From Akkermansia muciniphila (GTDB lineage: Bacteria; Verrucomicrobiota; Verrucomicrobiia; Limisphaerales; UBA9464), in assembly GCA_945861565.1 (NCBI GenBank), contig CAMAUY010000001.1:1-64000 (forward strand): DNA of 64,000 bases. The letters are read 5' to 3'. This document shows, piece after piece, positions 27,102-36,109 of the stretch. The notes beneath the pieces were generated by a model. The model was not told the DNA's origin and searched no databases. It was given only the letters and a program-made list of their open reading frames with translations. The translations under genes and the position numbers were made by a program. The number at the start of each line of letters is the position of its first letter. Position 1 is the first letter of the stretch.

Positions 27102-27431
27102 GGGGTTCACCAGGCCCAATTCATTCTTCCACCGGTCGAGCACCTCCTGAGCCATGGCATCGCCCAGCCGGAAGTTGAGCGACTGGATCATGCCGGGATG
27201 ATCCCAGTGCGGCAGATACCCACGCGAATGCCAGCCGCGATGCGGCTCCGGCGAAACGACGTTGGGGACGACGCGCCCGGTTTCCTTCGACGACAATGGG
27301 AAACTCGGCGTGAGCGATGGCGAAGGTGGTTGGCGCGGATTCACGGCGGGATGGTGCCTGGCGACTGGTTCTGGGAGCGCTGGCGTCTCGCCGGCGTTTT
27401 GCTGTTTCTCGTTTGGGTCACTCATTTTCAT
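27102..27431 (-). pseudogene. 5' remnant of a RAYT (REP-associated tyrosine) transposase
   Basis: About 45 residues (27,242 down to 27,102) read HSRGYLPHWDHPGMIQ followed by NFRLGDAMAQEVLDRW. This is the N-terminal signature of RAYT/Y1-like transposases that mobilise REP elements. The frame then runs into the REP-like hairpin and loses similarity. The catalytic HUH pair and Tyr of the family are absent, so the product cannot be active. Residues 12-24 are also encoded by a short copy of the same repeat. I interpret it as a gene truncated by repeat insertion or recombination. Confidence 0.65.
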
Positions 27432-27662
27432 TCAGCTCGCCGGCTTGTTCATCAAACTTCCCCTCACCTTTACCAACCCGCCGGCGGGACGTCAGCGCTC
27501 CCAGCCGCAGCTCAGTGGCCTCCAATTCATGAGCTTGATGCAGCCCTGGTCTGCCCCTGCATGGGGAAAAATCCGCTCGCCACAGTGCTCGTGGAATCAT
27601 AGCGTCTGGGGGGTTGAAGCGATTCTGCCCCCCCATTTCGTCAATGACCGGCTTAAATTTTC

Positions 27663-28442
27663 ATGCTCCCGCGTTTTCTACGTGAACTCATCAAAGGTGC
27701 TCTCAAGCGCGCCGGTTTTGATGTAATCACCAACCGGTTGCCGCCCGCAAGCCGGTATCGGCCCGTGGGCAATGGCCACACATTTTTTGAAGATGTCCGC
27801 GTGCGTGGATTTTCTCCGGGCTGGGTGTTTGATGTGGGGGCACACCACGGGAATTGGAGCCGCACGGTCCATTCAGTGTTTCCCGCCGCGCGCTTTGTTC
27901 TGGTCGAGCCGATCCGGGTGCTAATACCCGAGTTGGAGTCGCTCGCCCGTGAAATGGCCGGTTCACAGGTGGTAAACGCCGGTGCCGGAAGCCAGGCAGG
28001 TGAATTGGAGATCGAGCAGCTCACTACTTTCGACGGACAAGTTAGTTCGAGCTCCAGTTTTCTCGCTCGCGCCACCGATGGGGCCTCGAAGCAAATGGTC
28101 CGCGTACCGGTGCTCACCTTGGATTCATTGATCGACTCCGCCTCCGGTGGAACGATTCCGGACTTGGTCGAAATTGATGTCGAAGGCTACGAGCCGGAGG
28201 TGCTCAAGGGGGCTCGGCGATTATTCGGAAAGACGGAAATGTTTGTTCTCGAGATTTCTCTTTTTTCATTTTGGGGCCAGCCCATTCTGCACGAAATGCT
28301 CCAACTCATGGCCGGCTACGGCTATGTGGCGTATGACTTCGTGAGCTTTAACCGCCGACCGATCGATGGCGCACTCGGCCTCGTCGATATCGTATTCGTG
28401 CGAACAGCGTCGGCCCTCCGGACCAATTCGCGGTACGATTAA
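27663..28442 (+). CDS. FkbM family methyltransferase
   Basis: A 259-residue SAM-dependent methyltransferase of the FkbM type, which usually O-methylates sugars of surface glycans or natural products. The SAM-binding motif FDVGAHHGNWS lies at residues 55-65, followed by VLVEPIRV. The family signature VEIDVEGYEPEVLKGA is present at about 171-186. ATG 27663 gives a basic N-terminus and the right length. It is the first plus-strand gene after the RAYT remnant. About 230 bases before it (27,432-27,662) hold only a partial REP-like unit. Confidence 0.87.
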   Translation: MLPRFLRELIKGALKRAGFDVITNRLPPASRYRPVGNGHTFFEDVRVRGFSPGWVFDVGAHHGNWSRTVHSVFPAARFVLVEPIRVLIPELESLAREMAGSQVVNAGAGSQAGELEIEQLTTFDGQVSSSSSFLARATDGASKQMVRVPVLTLDSLIDSASGGTIPDLVEIDVEGYEPEVLKGARRLFGKTEMFVLEISLFSFWGQPILHEMLQLMAGYGYVAYDFVSFNRRPIDGALGLVDIVFVRTASALRTNSRYD

Positions 28443-28509
28443 TTGATTGGCGCGGGCGACCGTTTCGGTATTTCTCGAATTCCTCGGCTTTCCTCCGTCA
28501 ATCTCAATC

Positions 28510-28839
28510 ATGTTTCATTACGTCTCTCTCGCGGACGGCCAATCATGGCAACGGGGCCCCTACGCTGGCGTCGAACTCAAGGTGCTCCACCGGAATGAAG
28601 CCACCGGCGGTGTTACCGTACTGCGAAAGTTCCTGGCCGGCGTGACGGTTCCAGCCCACACCCATCCACTGGCGAACGAAACCGCTTATGTGCTCAGCGG
28701 TGAATGGGAGGAGAGCGGCGTTCCCTATGGCGCCGGCACTTGCTTCTTTGCCCCGCGGGGTGAACCCCACGGCCCGCATGTCGCCCGCACCGAGGTGCTG
28801 AGCCTGACGATCTTCGACGGACCGCTCACGGTGGCGTGA
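28510..28839 (+). CDS. Small cupin-domain protein (ChrR-like)
   Basis: A 109-residue single cupin barrel. The metal-binding motif is HTHPLANETAYVLSGEWEE, with His-x-His and a following Glu, and the second motif has PHGPHVA. ChrR-type cupins bind zinc or another metal and can be sensors or small enzymes. The ATG at 28510 begins MFHYVSLADG, typical of the family; the open frame reaches back to TTG 28447 without conservation. It lies between the FkbM gene and rlmN on the same strand, with short gaps of 67 and 28 bases. Its substrate cannot be told from the sequence. Confidence 0.8.
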   Translation: MFHYVSLADGQSWQRGPYAGVELKVLHRNEATGGVTVLRKFLAGVTVPAHTHPLANETAYVLSGEWEESGVPYGAGTCFFAPRGEPHGPHVARTEVLSLTIFDGPLTVA

Positions 28840-28867
28840 GTCGTTTTGTCATCGACGCCCGCCGTGC

Positions 28868-29998
28868 TTGAGTGCGCCTACGACAAATCAGAATCATCAC
28901 GTGTCCACCGCCCTCGCTGACTTTGATCTCGCGTCCCTCGGACAACAGTTTGTGACTTGGGGCTACAAACCGGGGCACGCTGCACGGGTACTCCGGGCAT
29001 TTTATTCCGGCGATGACTTCTTGCCCGCGGTCACGGAGGGTCTGCCCCGGGGACTTGTCGAGCGGATGCGGACTGGGCTTGCTCCCAGCGTCGCGACGGT
29101 GGTTGAGCGGCAGGTGGCCACCGATGGAACTACCAAGCTCCTGCTCCGTCTGGGCGATCAGCGAACCGTGGAGTCGGTGCTGATGCCCGGCTTCCGTGCG
29201 GATCGCGCCGCGGGTTGCCTTTCCTCGCAGGTCGGCTGCGCGATGGGTTGTGATTTTTGCGCTACAACCAAGACCGGATTCGAACGGAATCTAACCGCCG
29301 CAGAAATCGTCGAACAGTTTCTCGCCCTGCGTCGCGAGGCCTCCGCCCTTGGACGAAGACTTCAGACCGTCGTCTTCATGGGAATGGGCGAACCTCTTCT
29401 CAACCTCGAACACGTTCTCGCGGCCGTGCATCGGCTGGCAGACAATTCTCTCGGATCACTCGGTTGGCGGCAGATCACCGTCTCCACTGTGGGTATCGTG
29501 CCCGCCATGGATGCGCTCACCTCCACGGGCCTCAATTTCCACCTCGCAGTTTCCCTCCACGCCCCCGACGACGCCACGCGCGCCCGGTTGTTGCCCATGG
29601 GCAGGCGATTTCCCATCGCGGACATCCTGGCTGCAGCCGATCGTTTCCAAGCCCGCCGAGGGCGGCCCGTGACCATCCAGTACTGCCTGCTCGCCGGCGT
29701 GAATGACTCGCTGGACCACGCCCGTCTTCTCGCCGAATTAATCGGCACGCGCCGCATGCACATCAATTTGCTGCGCTACAATCCCACCGGCTTGAGTTTG
29801 CGAGGCGTCGCCTATGAGCCGTCTTCCGACGAAACCGCTGCGGCGTTTGCCAGCGTGTTGCGCGGACACCAGCTCGTCGCGCACTGTCGCCGTTCCCGGG
29901 GCCCGGATATTGACGCCGCTTGTGGACAACTTCGCGGTCGGGCCGCGGCGGTGCGAAATTTGGTGTCTCCAGACCCTAGTCGAGGCGGGCCACACTGA
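28868..29998 (+). CDS. rlmN: Dual-specificity 23S rRNA/tRNA adenosine C2-methyltransferase
   Basis: Radical-SAM enzyme that methylates C2 of A2503 in 23S rRNA and A37 in some tRNAs. The 4Fe-4S motif CAMGCDFC is at residues 124-131, close after a conserved Cys-containing AAGCLSSQ segment. GMGEPLLN follows the cluster. The second catalytic Cys lies in DIDAACGQL near the C-terminus. All residues needed for the Cys-relay mechanism are therefore present. The start is not certain: TTG 28868 gives 376 residues and GTG 28901 gives 365; no ATG is available. The 3' end overlaps the opposite-strand small gene by 23 bases. Confidence 0.93.
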   Translation: MSAPTTNQNHHVSTALADFDLASLGQQFVTWGYKPGHAARVLRAFYSGDDFLPAVTEGLPRGLVERMRTGLAPSVATVVERQVATDGTTKLLLRLGDQRTVESVLMPGFRADRAAGCLSSQVGCAMGCDFCATTKTGFERNLTAAEIVEQFLALRREASALGRRLQTVVFMGMGEPLLNLEHVLAAVHRLADNSLGSLGWRQITVSTVGIVPAMDALTSTGLNFHLAVSLHAPDDATRARLLPMGRRFPIADILAAADRFQARRGRPVTIQYCLLAGVNDSLDHARLLAELIGTRRMHINLLRYNPTGLSLRGVAYEPSSDETAAAFASVLRGHQLVAHCRRSRGPDIDAACGQLRGRAAAVRNLVSPDPSRGGPH

Positions 29999-30272
29999 GG
30001 ATCTCCACGGCGGCAAAGGGACACCGTTCGATGCGCAGGTTCAGTTTGGGATTGCGCTCGGCGTCCAGCAACAGCTCTTCGGTCGCCAGTTGCAGCAACC
30101 CGTCCAGGGTCGTGCCGTCCTGGAGTTCAACGTGGCATCGGCGTCCCAGCGGCAACCCATTGGCTCGTGCCATCGCTTTGAAGATTTCCTGGCGCTGACC
30201 GCGCCACCGTGCCAGTCCATCCATGCCCGGTTGCTCTGCAGGCTGAAAATTTAGTTCGTCCTGGATGCTCAC
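29976..30272 (-). CDS. Small conserved-looking hypothetical protein
   Basis: A 98-residue protein with a GTG start at 30272. The first half is helical and basic-polar. The second half is a run of short alternating strands (CHVELQDGTTLDGLLQLA, LNLRIERCPFAAVEIL), which could be a small Sm-like or SH3-like barrel. No signal peptide or membrane segment. I do not recognise the family. It converges with rlmN and shares 23 bases with it, so it is probably a separate transcript. The gap to the next gene (30,273-30,473) holds nothing clear except a ccatgaaccggggagtcgat-type repeat fragment near 30,372. Confidence 0.55.
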   Translation of the reverse strand: MSIQDELNFQPAEQPGMDGLARWRGQRQEIFKAMARANGLPLGRRCHVELQDGTTLDGLLQLATEELLLDAERNPKLNLRIERCPFAAVEILSVARLD

Positions 30273-30473
30273 AACAAATTATCACTACTCCCGAGGATCG
30301 TCGCACTCCAGCGAATTCTGGACGAGTTCATTGGAAGGAAAATTTTCCTACGAATGGACCTGAATTGAGACCATGAACCGGGGAGTCGATTCATGGAGAA
30401 TGGACGGAGTGAGGCTGTGATTACCGCTTGAATCTGTACCGCCTCCGGGGATGATCATTCCCTCTTCCCATCA

Positions 30474-31820
30474 ATGAGCACTTCCATCACACGCCGACGT
30501 TTCATCCGATCTACGGCCCGTGCGGCGACCGTCTTTACAATTCTCAAGGCGGGTTCCGCACGCACCTACGCTGCGAACGAGAAGCTCAACATTGCTTCCA
30601 TCGGCGCCGGAGGCCAGGCGGCGGGCGACATCGGCCAGCTTGCAAGCCAGAACATCGTGGCGCTCTGTGATGTGGACTGGCGGCACGCGGCCGGCACATT
30701 CAAGAAATTTCCCGACGCGAAGAAGTTCAAGGATTACCGGAAGATGCTCGATACGATTCATAACGAGATCGACGCGGTGATCGTGGGTACTCCGGATCAT
30801 CATCACTTCTTTGCTTCGATGGCGGCCATCCGGCTGGGCAAACACGTCTACTGCGAGAAGCCGCTCACCCATTCAGTTTGGGAGGCACGAGTACTCACCA
30901 AAGCCGCGCGTGACGCGAAGGTCGCCACCCAAATGGGGAACCAGGCGCAGGCTTCCGAGGAAACCCGCCGGCTCCAGGAATTCGTCTTGGACGGCGTGAT
31001 CGGCCCGATTCGTGAAGTGCACATCTGGACCGACCGTCCGTCGCGCGGCCTGTTCGCCGAGTACTGGCCGCAGGGTGTGACCCGGCCTTCGGATTCACCC
31101 GCTGTGCCGGATACACTGGATTGGGACTTGTGGCTGGGTCCGGCCCCGTGGCGCCCGTATCACCCGGCCTATCTTCCGGCGAAGTGGCGCGGCTGGTGGG
31201 ATTTTGGAACGGGCGCGCTGGGTGACATCGCGTGTCATTATTTCGATCCGGTCTTCCGCGCGTTGAAGCTCGGCGCCCCGATTAGCGTCGAGGCGTCCTC
31301 GACCCGCGTGAACGAGGAGACCTATCCGCTCGGATCGATGATCACCTATCAGTTTCCTGCACGCGGCGAGATGCCGGCGGTGAGATTAGTATGGTACGAC
31401 GGCGGGTTGCGGCCACCCCGTCCGCCGCAGATGAAGGATAACGATCTCATGGGCGACAACGGCCACCTGCTCGTTGGCGACAAGGGCATTATCACCACGG
31501 ATTGGAGCAAGTGGCGCCTCTATCCAGAGAAACTCGCCACGGAATACGGCGAGCCAACGAAGCGGCTGCCGCGCTCGCCGGGGCACCATCGGGAATGGGT
31601 CATTGCATGCAAGGGTGGACCCAATGCGGGTTCTAATTTTGACTGGGCCGGTCCGATGACCGAGACCGTTCTGCTTGGCAACGTCGCATTGCGAACGCAG
31701 CTTCGCGAGCGTCTAACCCGTGCGCCGTTGAAGTGGGACGTGGAGAAGGGTGCCTTCAGCAATGTTGCCGAGGCAGATCCGTTTCTTCGCCGGGAGTATC
31801 GATCGGGATGGACGGTCTGA
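30474..31820 (+). CDS. Gfo/Idh/MocA family oxidoreductase, Tat-exported
   Basis: A 448-residue NAD(P)-dependent oxidoreductase of the Gfo/Idh/MocA family. The N-terminus is a Tat signal (TRRRFIRSTARAATVF). The Rossmann loop is NIASIGAGGQAAGD at about residues 39-52, and the family EKP signature is HVYCEKPLTHS. The C-terminal domain has DFGTGALGDIACHYFD, in which His and Asp near the active site are expected. PVC bacteria have many such exported members, generally linked to sugar or inositol derivative metabolism; the substrate is not known. In some Tat-exported family members the cofactor is loaded before export. Confidence 0.9.
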   Translation: MSTSITRRRFIRSTARAATVFTILKAGSARTYAANEKLNIASIGAGGQAAGDIGQLASQNIVALCDVDWRHAAGTFKKFPDAKKFKDYRKMLDTIHNEIDAVIVGTPDHHHFFASMAAIRLGKHVYCEKPLTHSVWEARVLTKAARDAKVATQMGNQAQASEETRRLQEFVLDGVIGPIREVHIWTDRPSRGLFAEYWPQGVTRPSDSPAVPDTLDWDLWLGPAPWRPYHPAYLPAKWRGWWDFGTGALGDIACHYFDPVFRALKLGAPISVEASSTRVNEETYPLGSMITYQFPARGEMPAVRLVWYDGGLRPPRPPQMKDNDLMGDNGHLLVGDKGIITTDWSKWRLYPEKLATEYGEPTKRLPRSPGHHREWVIACKGGPNAGSNFDWAGPMTETVLLGNVALRTQLRERLTRAPLKWDVEKGAFSNVAEADPFLRREYRSGWTV

Positions 31821-31925
31821 AAAAGTCGGGCCCAATCCGAATGGGCGACATATCCGGGTTCATGAAGGAGCTAAAACAGCGGTTTAGCCGACGACGACAG
31901 GGACGGCGCGCTATCGGGGGCGGCG

Positions 31926-32517
31926 GACTGGGGCGACGAAGGCTTCAATTGGATGTACCCTTACTACAATCCATCTCTCAAACTCTTCGTCTGCCCGGCC
32001 ACGCGGAACTATTTGCGGACGACAAACCGCCCCTATGACGACACCGGCCGCAACAATCCTTGAGGCCGTAGCCTGAAGGAACGTCGACACGACACCGCGA
32101 TGTATAATCCGGATATTGAGAACAACGCCGGAGAAAATGGGGCGACCAACGGCACCAGTTACGAGGTCTTCGGCTTCCTCACTTCCAAGTTTCTCAAGAC
32201 CCAGAATCGTTGCGCCAACTACGAGCTCATCAAGCCCGGGGGCGGCGATCCCGCACTCACATCGCTGAAGGGGACGCGCATCAGTCCATCCGACAATTGG
32301 CTGATACAATGGGCTGATTCTAGACGATGACGATCCCCAGTTGCTGCCCGGTTCAAAGCCGGATTATCCAGACCGCGGGGATAATCATGGTCCTGAGGGC
32401 AATAATGTGGTCTTTGCCGACGGCCACGCCGAATGGGTTTCGGCCAAGCGCTGGATCCGAAGTTATGTCGTCGGCAACGATTTCCCCATCCTAGGCCGGG
32501 ACAAACTCGCCTTCTGA
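31926..32517 (+). pseudogene. Decayed type II secretion/pilin-like protein (H-X9-DG type)
   Basis: Three consecutive fragments in different frames look like one broken gene. The first (from 31,926) reads GFNWMYPYYNPSLKLFVCPA and stops. The second (32,100-32,330) reads SYEVFGFLTSKFLKTQNR. The third, after a shift near 32,315, reads [17 protein letters not shown], which is the H-X9-DG motif closing the prepilin-like proteins that are numerous in PVC bacteria, and ends at TGA 32,515. The N-terminal cleavage/methylation segment and main helix are missing. It is therefore a 5'-truncated, frameshifted remnant. Confidence 0.7.
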
Positions 32518-32645
32518 CCCGCGGCGGCATCCTTTCTCCCCAATCGTACCGAAACACACTACGTAGCCGCGGAGCGTTAAAAAAAGGGGAACTCTGTTTG
32601 TTGCGGGCGGTCCCTTAGCCCGGCATCACGGATGGAATAAATCCC

Positions 32646-34295
32646 TTATCGTTTCGCCAACGAGCGTATCTGCTCATCGGTTAGCGCCCGGCGAAAAACC
32701 TGCACATCCGCCAGTGAACCGTTGAGAAAATCGCCGGCACCAGCCCCGATTTGCCACGGCTGGTCACTGTTAAGATTCAGCCGCCCGGCATCCGCAGTCA
32801 GGGAAACTGCGACCAGCTTGCCGTCCACGAACAACCGCAGCTTTTCCCCGACCCGTTGGGCCGCGATGTGATGCCAGCCCGCGGGAAATTCCTCGTCCCA
32901 CGTCACGCAAGCGCCCGTTTGCATCGACCACACCTTCCCGGATGGCAACGTGCTGGCGAACAGCCGGCCGACATGCGCGGCCATCGTCCACACGCGGCGA
33001 TATTTCACGTCCGGCGTGGTGTCGAGCTGCTTGAGCATTGTCCACGTCCCACCGCCGTCGTAACGATAGATCTGCCCGAGCGGCAACGTGCCGGCATAGA
33101 AGCTGCCGTTGTGGACCATCATGCCCATCACTTCCAGCTCAGTGCCCAACCGGCCACGGTCCTGCCAAGCTTGGCTCTCCCACGCGAAGACCTTGCCCGT
33201 CGGCCAGGCCGCGACCTGCCATTGGCCGCGATAGGTGGCGAAAGAATACATCTGCGTGTTTTCCGGTTCGCCGACCCGGCCGAGATCGGTCCACTGCTCG
33301 CCGTCAAACCGATACACGTTGCCGTGGTCGTAACTGGTGGCCCAGAGGTTTCCATCAAAAACACCGAGCGCTTCCACCCGTTTCCCATTGGGCACCGGGA
33401 GTGCCGTCCAGCTCTTGCCGCCGTCGTGGCGATGAAGCGCCGCTGGCTTATACAACGAGCCGACAAAGAGCCTGCCACGGTAAATCACCATGCCGCCGAC
33501 GGCTTCCATTTCGGGAAAGTGCGCAATCTGTTCCCACTTGCCCTCGCCCAAGCAACGGAAGATTCGCCCGCCCAGGTGTGGATTTTCCGACTCCGCCAGC
33601 GACGAGCCGCCAAGACGATACTTGCCCGAGCCGACAAACAACTCGCCCTTGCCCGCGCACATCGCCGTAATGCTGTTGGCCCGGTCGGGCGAGCCGCAGT
33701 CGGTCCACTTCCCGGCGCCGTCGTAGCGATAGACGTGTCCGGCCTGGTCCTTTCCGGCTTCGCACGTGCCGGCGTAGAGTTTGCCTCGATAAACCGCCAT
33801 CGATTGCGCGAAGACGGCAGCGCCGGGCCGGCCTTCATCTGTGAACTGCGGCTCGGTCCCCGCATCAAGCCCGAATTGCAGCTGGCGCGAATTCGGTTGG
33901 GAATGTGTGACGCCGGTGTGCTGCCGAAGACTTAGATGGAATCCCGTCCGAGACCGCGAATCGAACTGGCTGACCAGATCGCCGATGTCATCGTCGAGTT
34001 CGGCCGCCGTGTCGATCCACAGGGAAAGGGTGAAATCTTCTTTGCCCAGCGACGGCGCGGACGCGGCCGGAATGGTGATGCGACTGCCACGGCCGTTGAA
34101 GCGCGCAAACATCGCCGGGGAAGTCGCAGTCTTTCCGGGTAAATACTCTACCTCAGCCGCTGTCCCGTGCGCCCCACCCACGGCGTCCCGCGAGTTGCCA
34201 TCCAGCTTCCAACGAGACACCGACCCTTCGGCTGCGTGCGGTGCGGCCTGCGGCACCACCAGCAGGGCGGCGAGGAGTGTGAGTGTGTGTTTCAT
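32646..34295 (-). CDS. Secreted LamG protein with an inserted beta-propeller
   Basis: A 549-residue protein with a signal peptide (MKHTLTLLAALLVVPQAAPHA). Residues about 24-145 are the first half of a concanavalin/LamG fold (SRWKLDGNSRDAVGG, FTLSLWIDTAAELDD). Residues about 155-455 contain six or so repeats of the pattern GKLYAGT...G.VYRYDG, typical of a beta-propeller. The LamG fold then resumes (GWHHIAAQRVGEKLRLFVDG, GSLADVQVFRRALTDEQI). A carbohydrate-binding role outside the cell is plausible; no catalytic residues are recognised. ATG 34295 is clear. It lies between a pilin remnant and a tRNA gene, with no obvious operon partner. Confidence 0.8.
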   Translation of the reverse strand: MKHTLTLLAALLVVPQAAPHAAEGSVSRWKLDGNSRDAVGGAHGTAAEVEYLPGKTATSPAMFARFNGRGSRITIPAASAPSLGKEDFTLSLWIDTAAELDDDIGDLVSQFDSRSRTGFHLSLRQHTGVTHSQPNSRQLQFGLDAGTEPQFTDEGRPGAAVFAQSMAVYRGKLYAGTCEAGKDQAGHVYRYDGAGKWTDCGSPDRANSITAMCAGKGELFVGSGKYRLGGSSLAESENPHLGGRIFRCLGEGKWEQIAHFPEMEAVGGMVIYRGRLFVGSLYKPAALHRHDGGKSWTALPVPNGKRVEALGVFDGNLWATSYDHGNVYRFDGEQWTDLGRVGEPENTQMYSFATYRGQWQVAAWPTGKVFAWESQAWQDRGRLGTELEVMGMMVHNGSFYAGTLPLGQIYRYDGGGTWTMLKQLDTTPDVKYRRVWTMAAHVGRLFASTLPSGKVWSMQTGACVTWDEEFPAGWHHIAAQRVGEKLRLFVDGKLVAVSLTADAGRLNLNSDQPWQIGAGAGDFLNGSLADVQVFRRALTDEQIRSLAKR

Positions 34296-34515
34296 GGAAT
34301 GAGTTTTTTCAAAATGGGCTTCAGCTTCTGCGCCTACACCGCAAAGCCTGCGTGCGAGAGGTGGATACGCTCCGGCGTGAAGAGTTCTTTGACAACCCGG
34401 TACCCTCGGACGAATGGAAAAGCAACATCCCTGACATCCTTAAAAATCCCAGCCTTAGTTTTAGCGGGTAGTTTTAGTTTTCAGAAATTTCTACTTAACC
34501 TATTGCAATGGAGAC

Positions 34516-34591
<76 letters not shown>

Positions 34592-34797
34592 CCGTTTCGG
34601 GAGGATGGATGGGTTGCAGGCTGACTGAACGCCGGGTGAACAGTCAACTGTCGCTTCCACCGCCTCGCCATGCGCAAACCGGGGGATAGTTCGCCTCGGG
34701 ATCCCGTTTGCGGCAAGTGGATTCGCCTTGGCATTTCGCTAAAGGCGTCAAAGTGTCGACTTGCCGTATCGATCGATTCTTCCTCTATCCTCCAGCA

Positions 34798-35676
34798 ATG
34801 AACGCACCTTCCTCCCCCTCCGTCCTCGCCCCGTGGCTGATCGCCGCTCGGGACCGTTGCCCGTTTGCCAGGTGGGCTGCTCTCTTCGCCCCGTTTATTT
34901 GCCTGACGCTTGCCGTGCACTGCGCTGGGACCGTGTCGGCGGTGCCGCTGCCGGGCGCGTTTTCTCACAACGATTATCAACATCCACGACCGCTCCTGGA
35001 TGCACTGGAGCAGGGATTTTGTTCGGTTGAGGCCGACATTTACCCGGTGGACGGAAAGCTCCTCGTCGCCCACGACCGGGATCGTACACAGCCTGACCAT
35101 ACCCTGGAAGGACTCTACCTGCAGCCTCTCCAAAAACGAGTCGATGGGAACGGCGGTCGTGTGTTTCCGGGCGGACCCGAGTTCTTACTATTGATCGATA
35201 TAAAGGCGTCCGCCGAGGAGAGTTATCGGCTCCTCCGCCCACTGCTGGAACACCATGCCGCGATGCTGACTCGGTTCACAGCATCGGCCACGATTACCGG
35301 GGCTGTCACCGTCATCCTCAGTGGTGATCGTCCGATCGAACTGCTTCGCCGCGAGACCAATCGGTGGTGTGCGCTGGATGGTCGCCTTCCCGATCTTGAC
35401 GACAATCCATCGCCGCACCTGTTTCCCCTGGTGAGTGCCAGTTGGTCTCCGACATTTTCCTTGATGGAGAACGAAGCTTTGCCGGAATCGGATCGCGCCA
35501 GGCTGCTGGAGTATGTTCGGCGGGCCCACGCGCAGGGGCGCCGAATTCGGTTTTGGGGGATCCAGGATCAGCCATACGCCTGGAGGGAAATGCAGCGGGC
35601 GGGTGTGGATTTGATTAACTCCGACAATCTTACGGGGTTGGCGCGGTTTCTATCTCCCAAAGGTGCATCCCGCTGA
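34798..35676 (+). CDS. AIM6/PI-PLC-like phosphodiesterase-fold protein, exported
   Basis: A 292-residue protein related to the glycerophosphodiester phosphodiesterase/PI-PLC superfamily, closest to the AIM6-like branch. After a hydrophobic N-terminal segment (about residues 25-45, WAALFAPFICLTLAVH) the mature part starts with FSHNDYQHPRPLLDAL. There His and Asn are expected at the active site. VEADIYPVDGKLLVAHD follows, carrying the Glu/Asp metal ligands and second His. DLINSDNLTG closes the barrel. It probably hydrolyses a phosphodiester outside the cytoplasm. ATG 34798 gives the secretion signal; the frame is open upstream but unconserved. The 34,592-34,797 gap holds no feature that I can name. 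Confidence 0.78.
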   Translation: MNAPSSPSVLAPWLIAARDRCPFARWAALFAPFICLTLAVHCAGTVSAVPLPGAFSHNDYQHPRPLLDALEQGFCSVEADIYPVDGKLLVAHDRDRTQPDHTLEGLYLQPLQKRVDGNGGRVFPGGPEFLLLIDIKASAEESYRLLRPLLEHHAAMLTRFTASATITGAVTVILSGDRPIELLRRETNRWCALDGRLPDLDDNPSPHLFPLVSASWSPTFSLMENEALPESDRARLLEYVRRAHAQGRRIRFWGIQDQPYAWREMQRAGVDLINSDNLTGLARFLSPKGASR

Positions 35677-35794
35677 TCGCCACGGCGCGACGCGCGACGG
35701 ATTCCGGGGGGTGCTCATTCAGGGATTGTCCGACCGAACTTGTCCGTCTTGAATCACGAAAAAGCACATTACTATTGACCGACCCCATAGGTTG

Positions 35795-35854
35795 TCTGTG
35801 ATTGTGGTGATTTTTCCATTTTGTGAAACTGTGGTTTCGTGATACTGTGATGTT
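35795..35854 (+). promoter_or_regulatory. Candidate operator/promoter of the toxin-antitoxin pair
   Basis: An AT-richer stretch before the antitoxin start. The motif tgtga or cgtga occurs at about 35,822, 35,839 and 35,846 and again across the start codon at 35,854. Regularly spaced short repeats like these often bind ribbon-helix-helix antitoxins. No convincing -35/-10 pair with standard spacing could be picked, so the promoter position is open. Confidence 0.35.
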
Positions 35855-36109
35855 GTGAAAAATATCACTGTCGCTCTCGATGACGAAACCTATCGCAAGG
35901 CCCGCATCGCCGCAGCCCAGCGGGAAGTCTCCGTCTCCGCACTTGTGAAAAAATTTCTCGTCACGCTCACTGCCGAGATTCCTCCGTCTCGGAATCTGAA
36001 GCGGGAGCAGGAAGTCTTGCTCGACTCCATCTGGCAGCGCCACTCCGGCTTTACCACAACCGAGAACCTCTCCCGCGACGACCTCCACGAACGCCATGCC
36101 CTTCATTGA
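35855..36109 (+). CDS. VapB-type antitoxin, ribbon-helix-helix
   Basis: An 84-residue protein with the N-terminal strand and helices typical of ribbon-helix-helix DNA-binding antitoxins (MKNITVALDDETYRKARIAA then VSVSALVKKFL). The C-terminal half is polar and probably wraps the toxin. GTG at 35855 is the start. The gene overlaps the PIN toxin by 14 bases, the usual arrangement for cotranslated pairs. It should neutralise the toxin and repress its own promoter, which fits the short repeats just upstream. Confidence 0.8.
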   Translation: MKNITVALDDETYRKARIAAAQREVSVSALVKKFLVTLTAEIPPSRNLKREQEVLLDSIWQRHSGFTTTENLSRDDLHERHALH

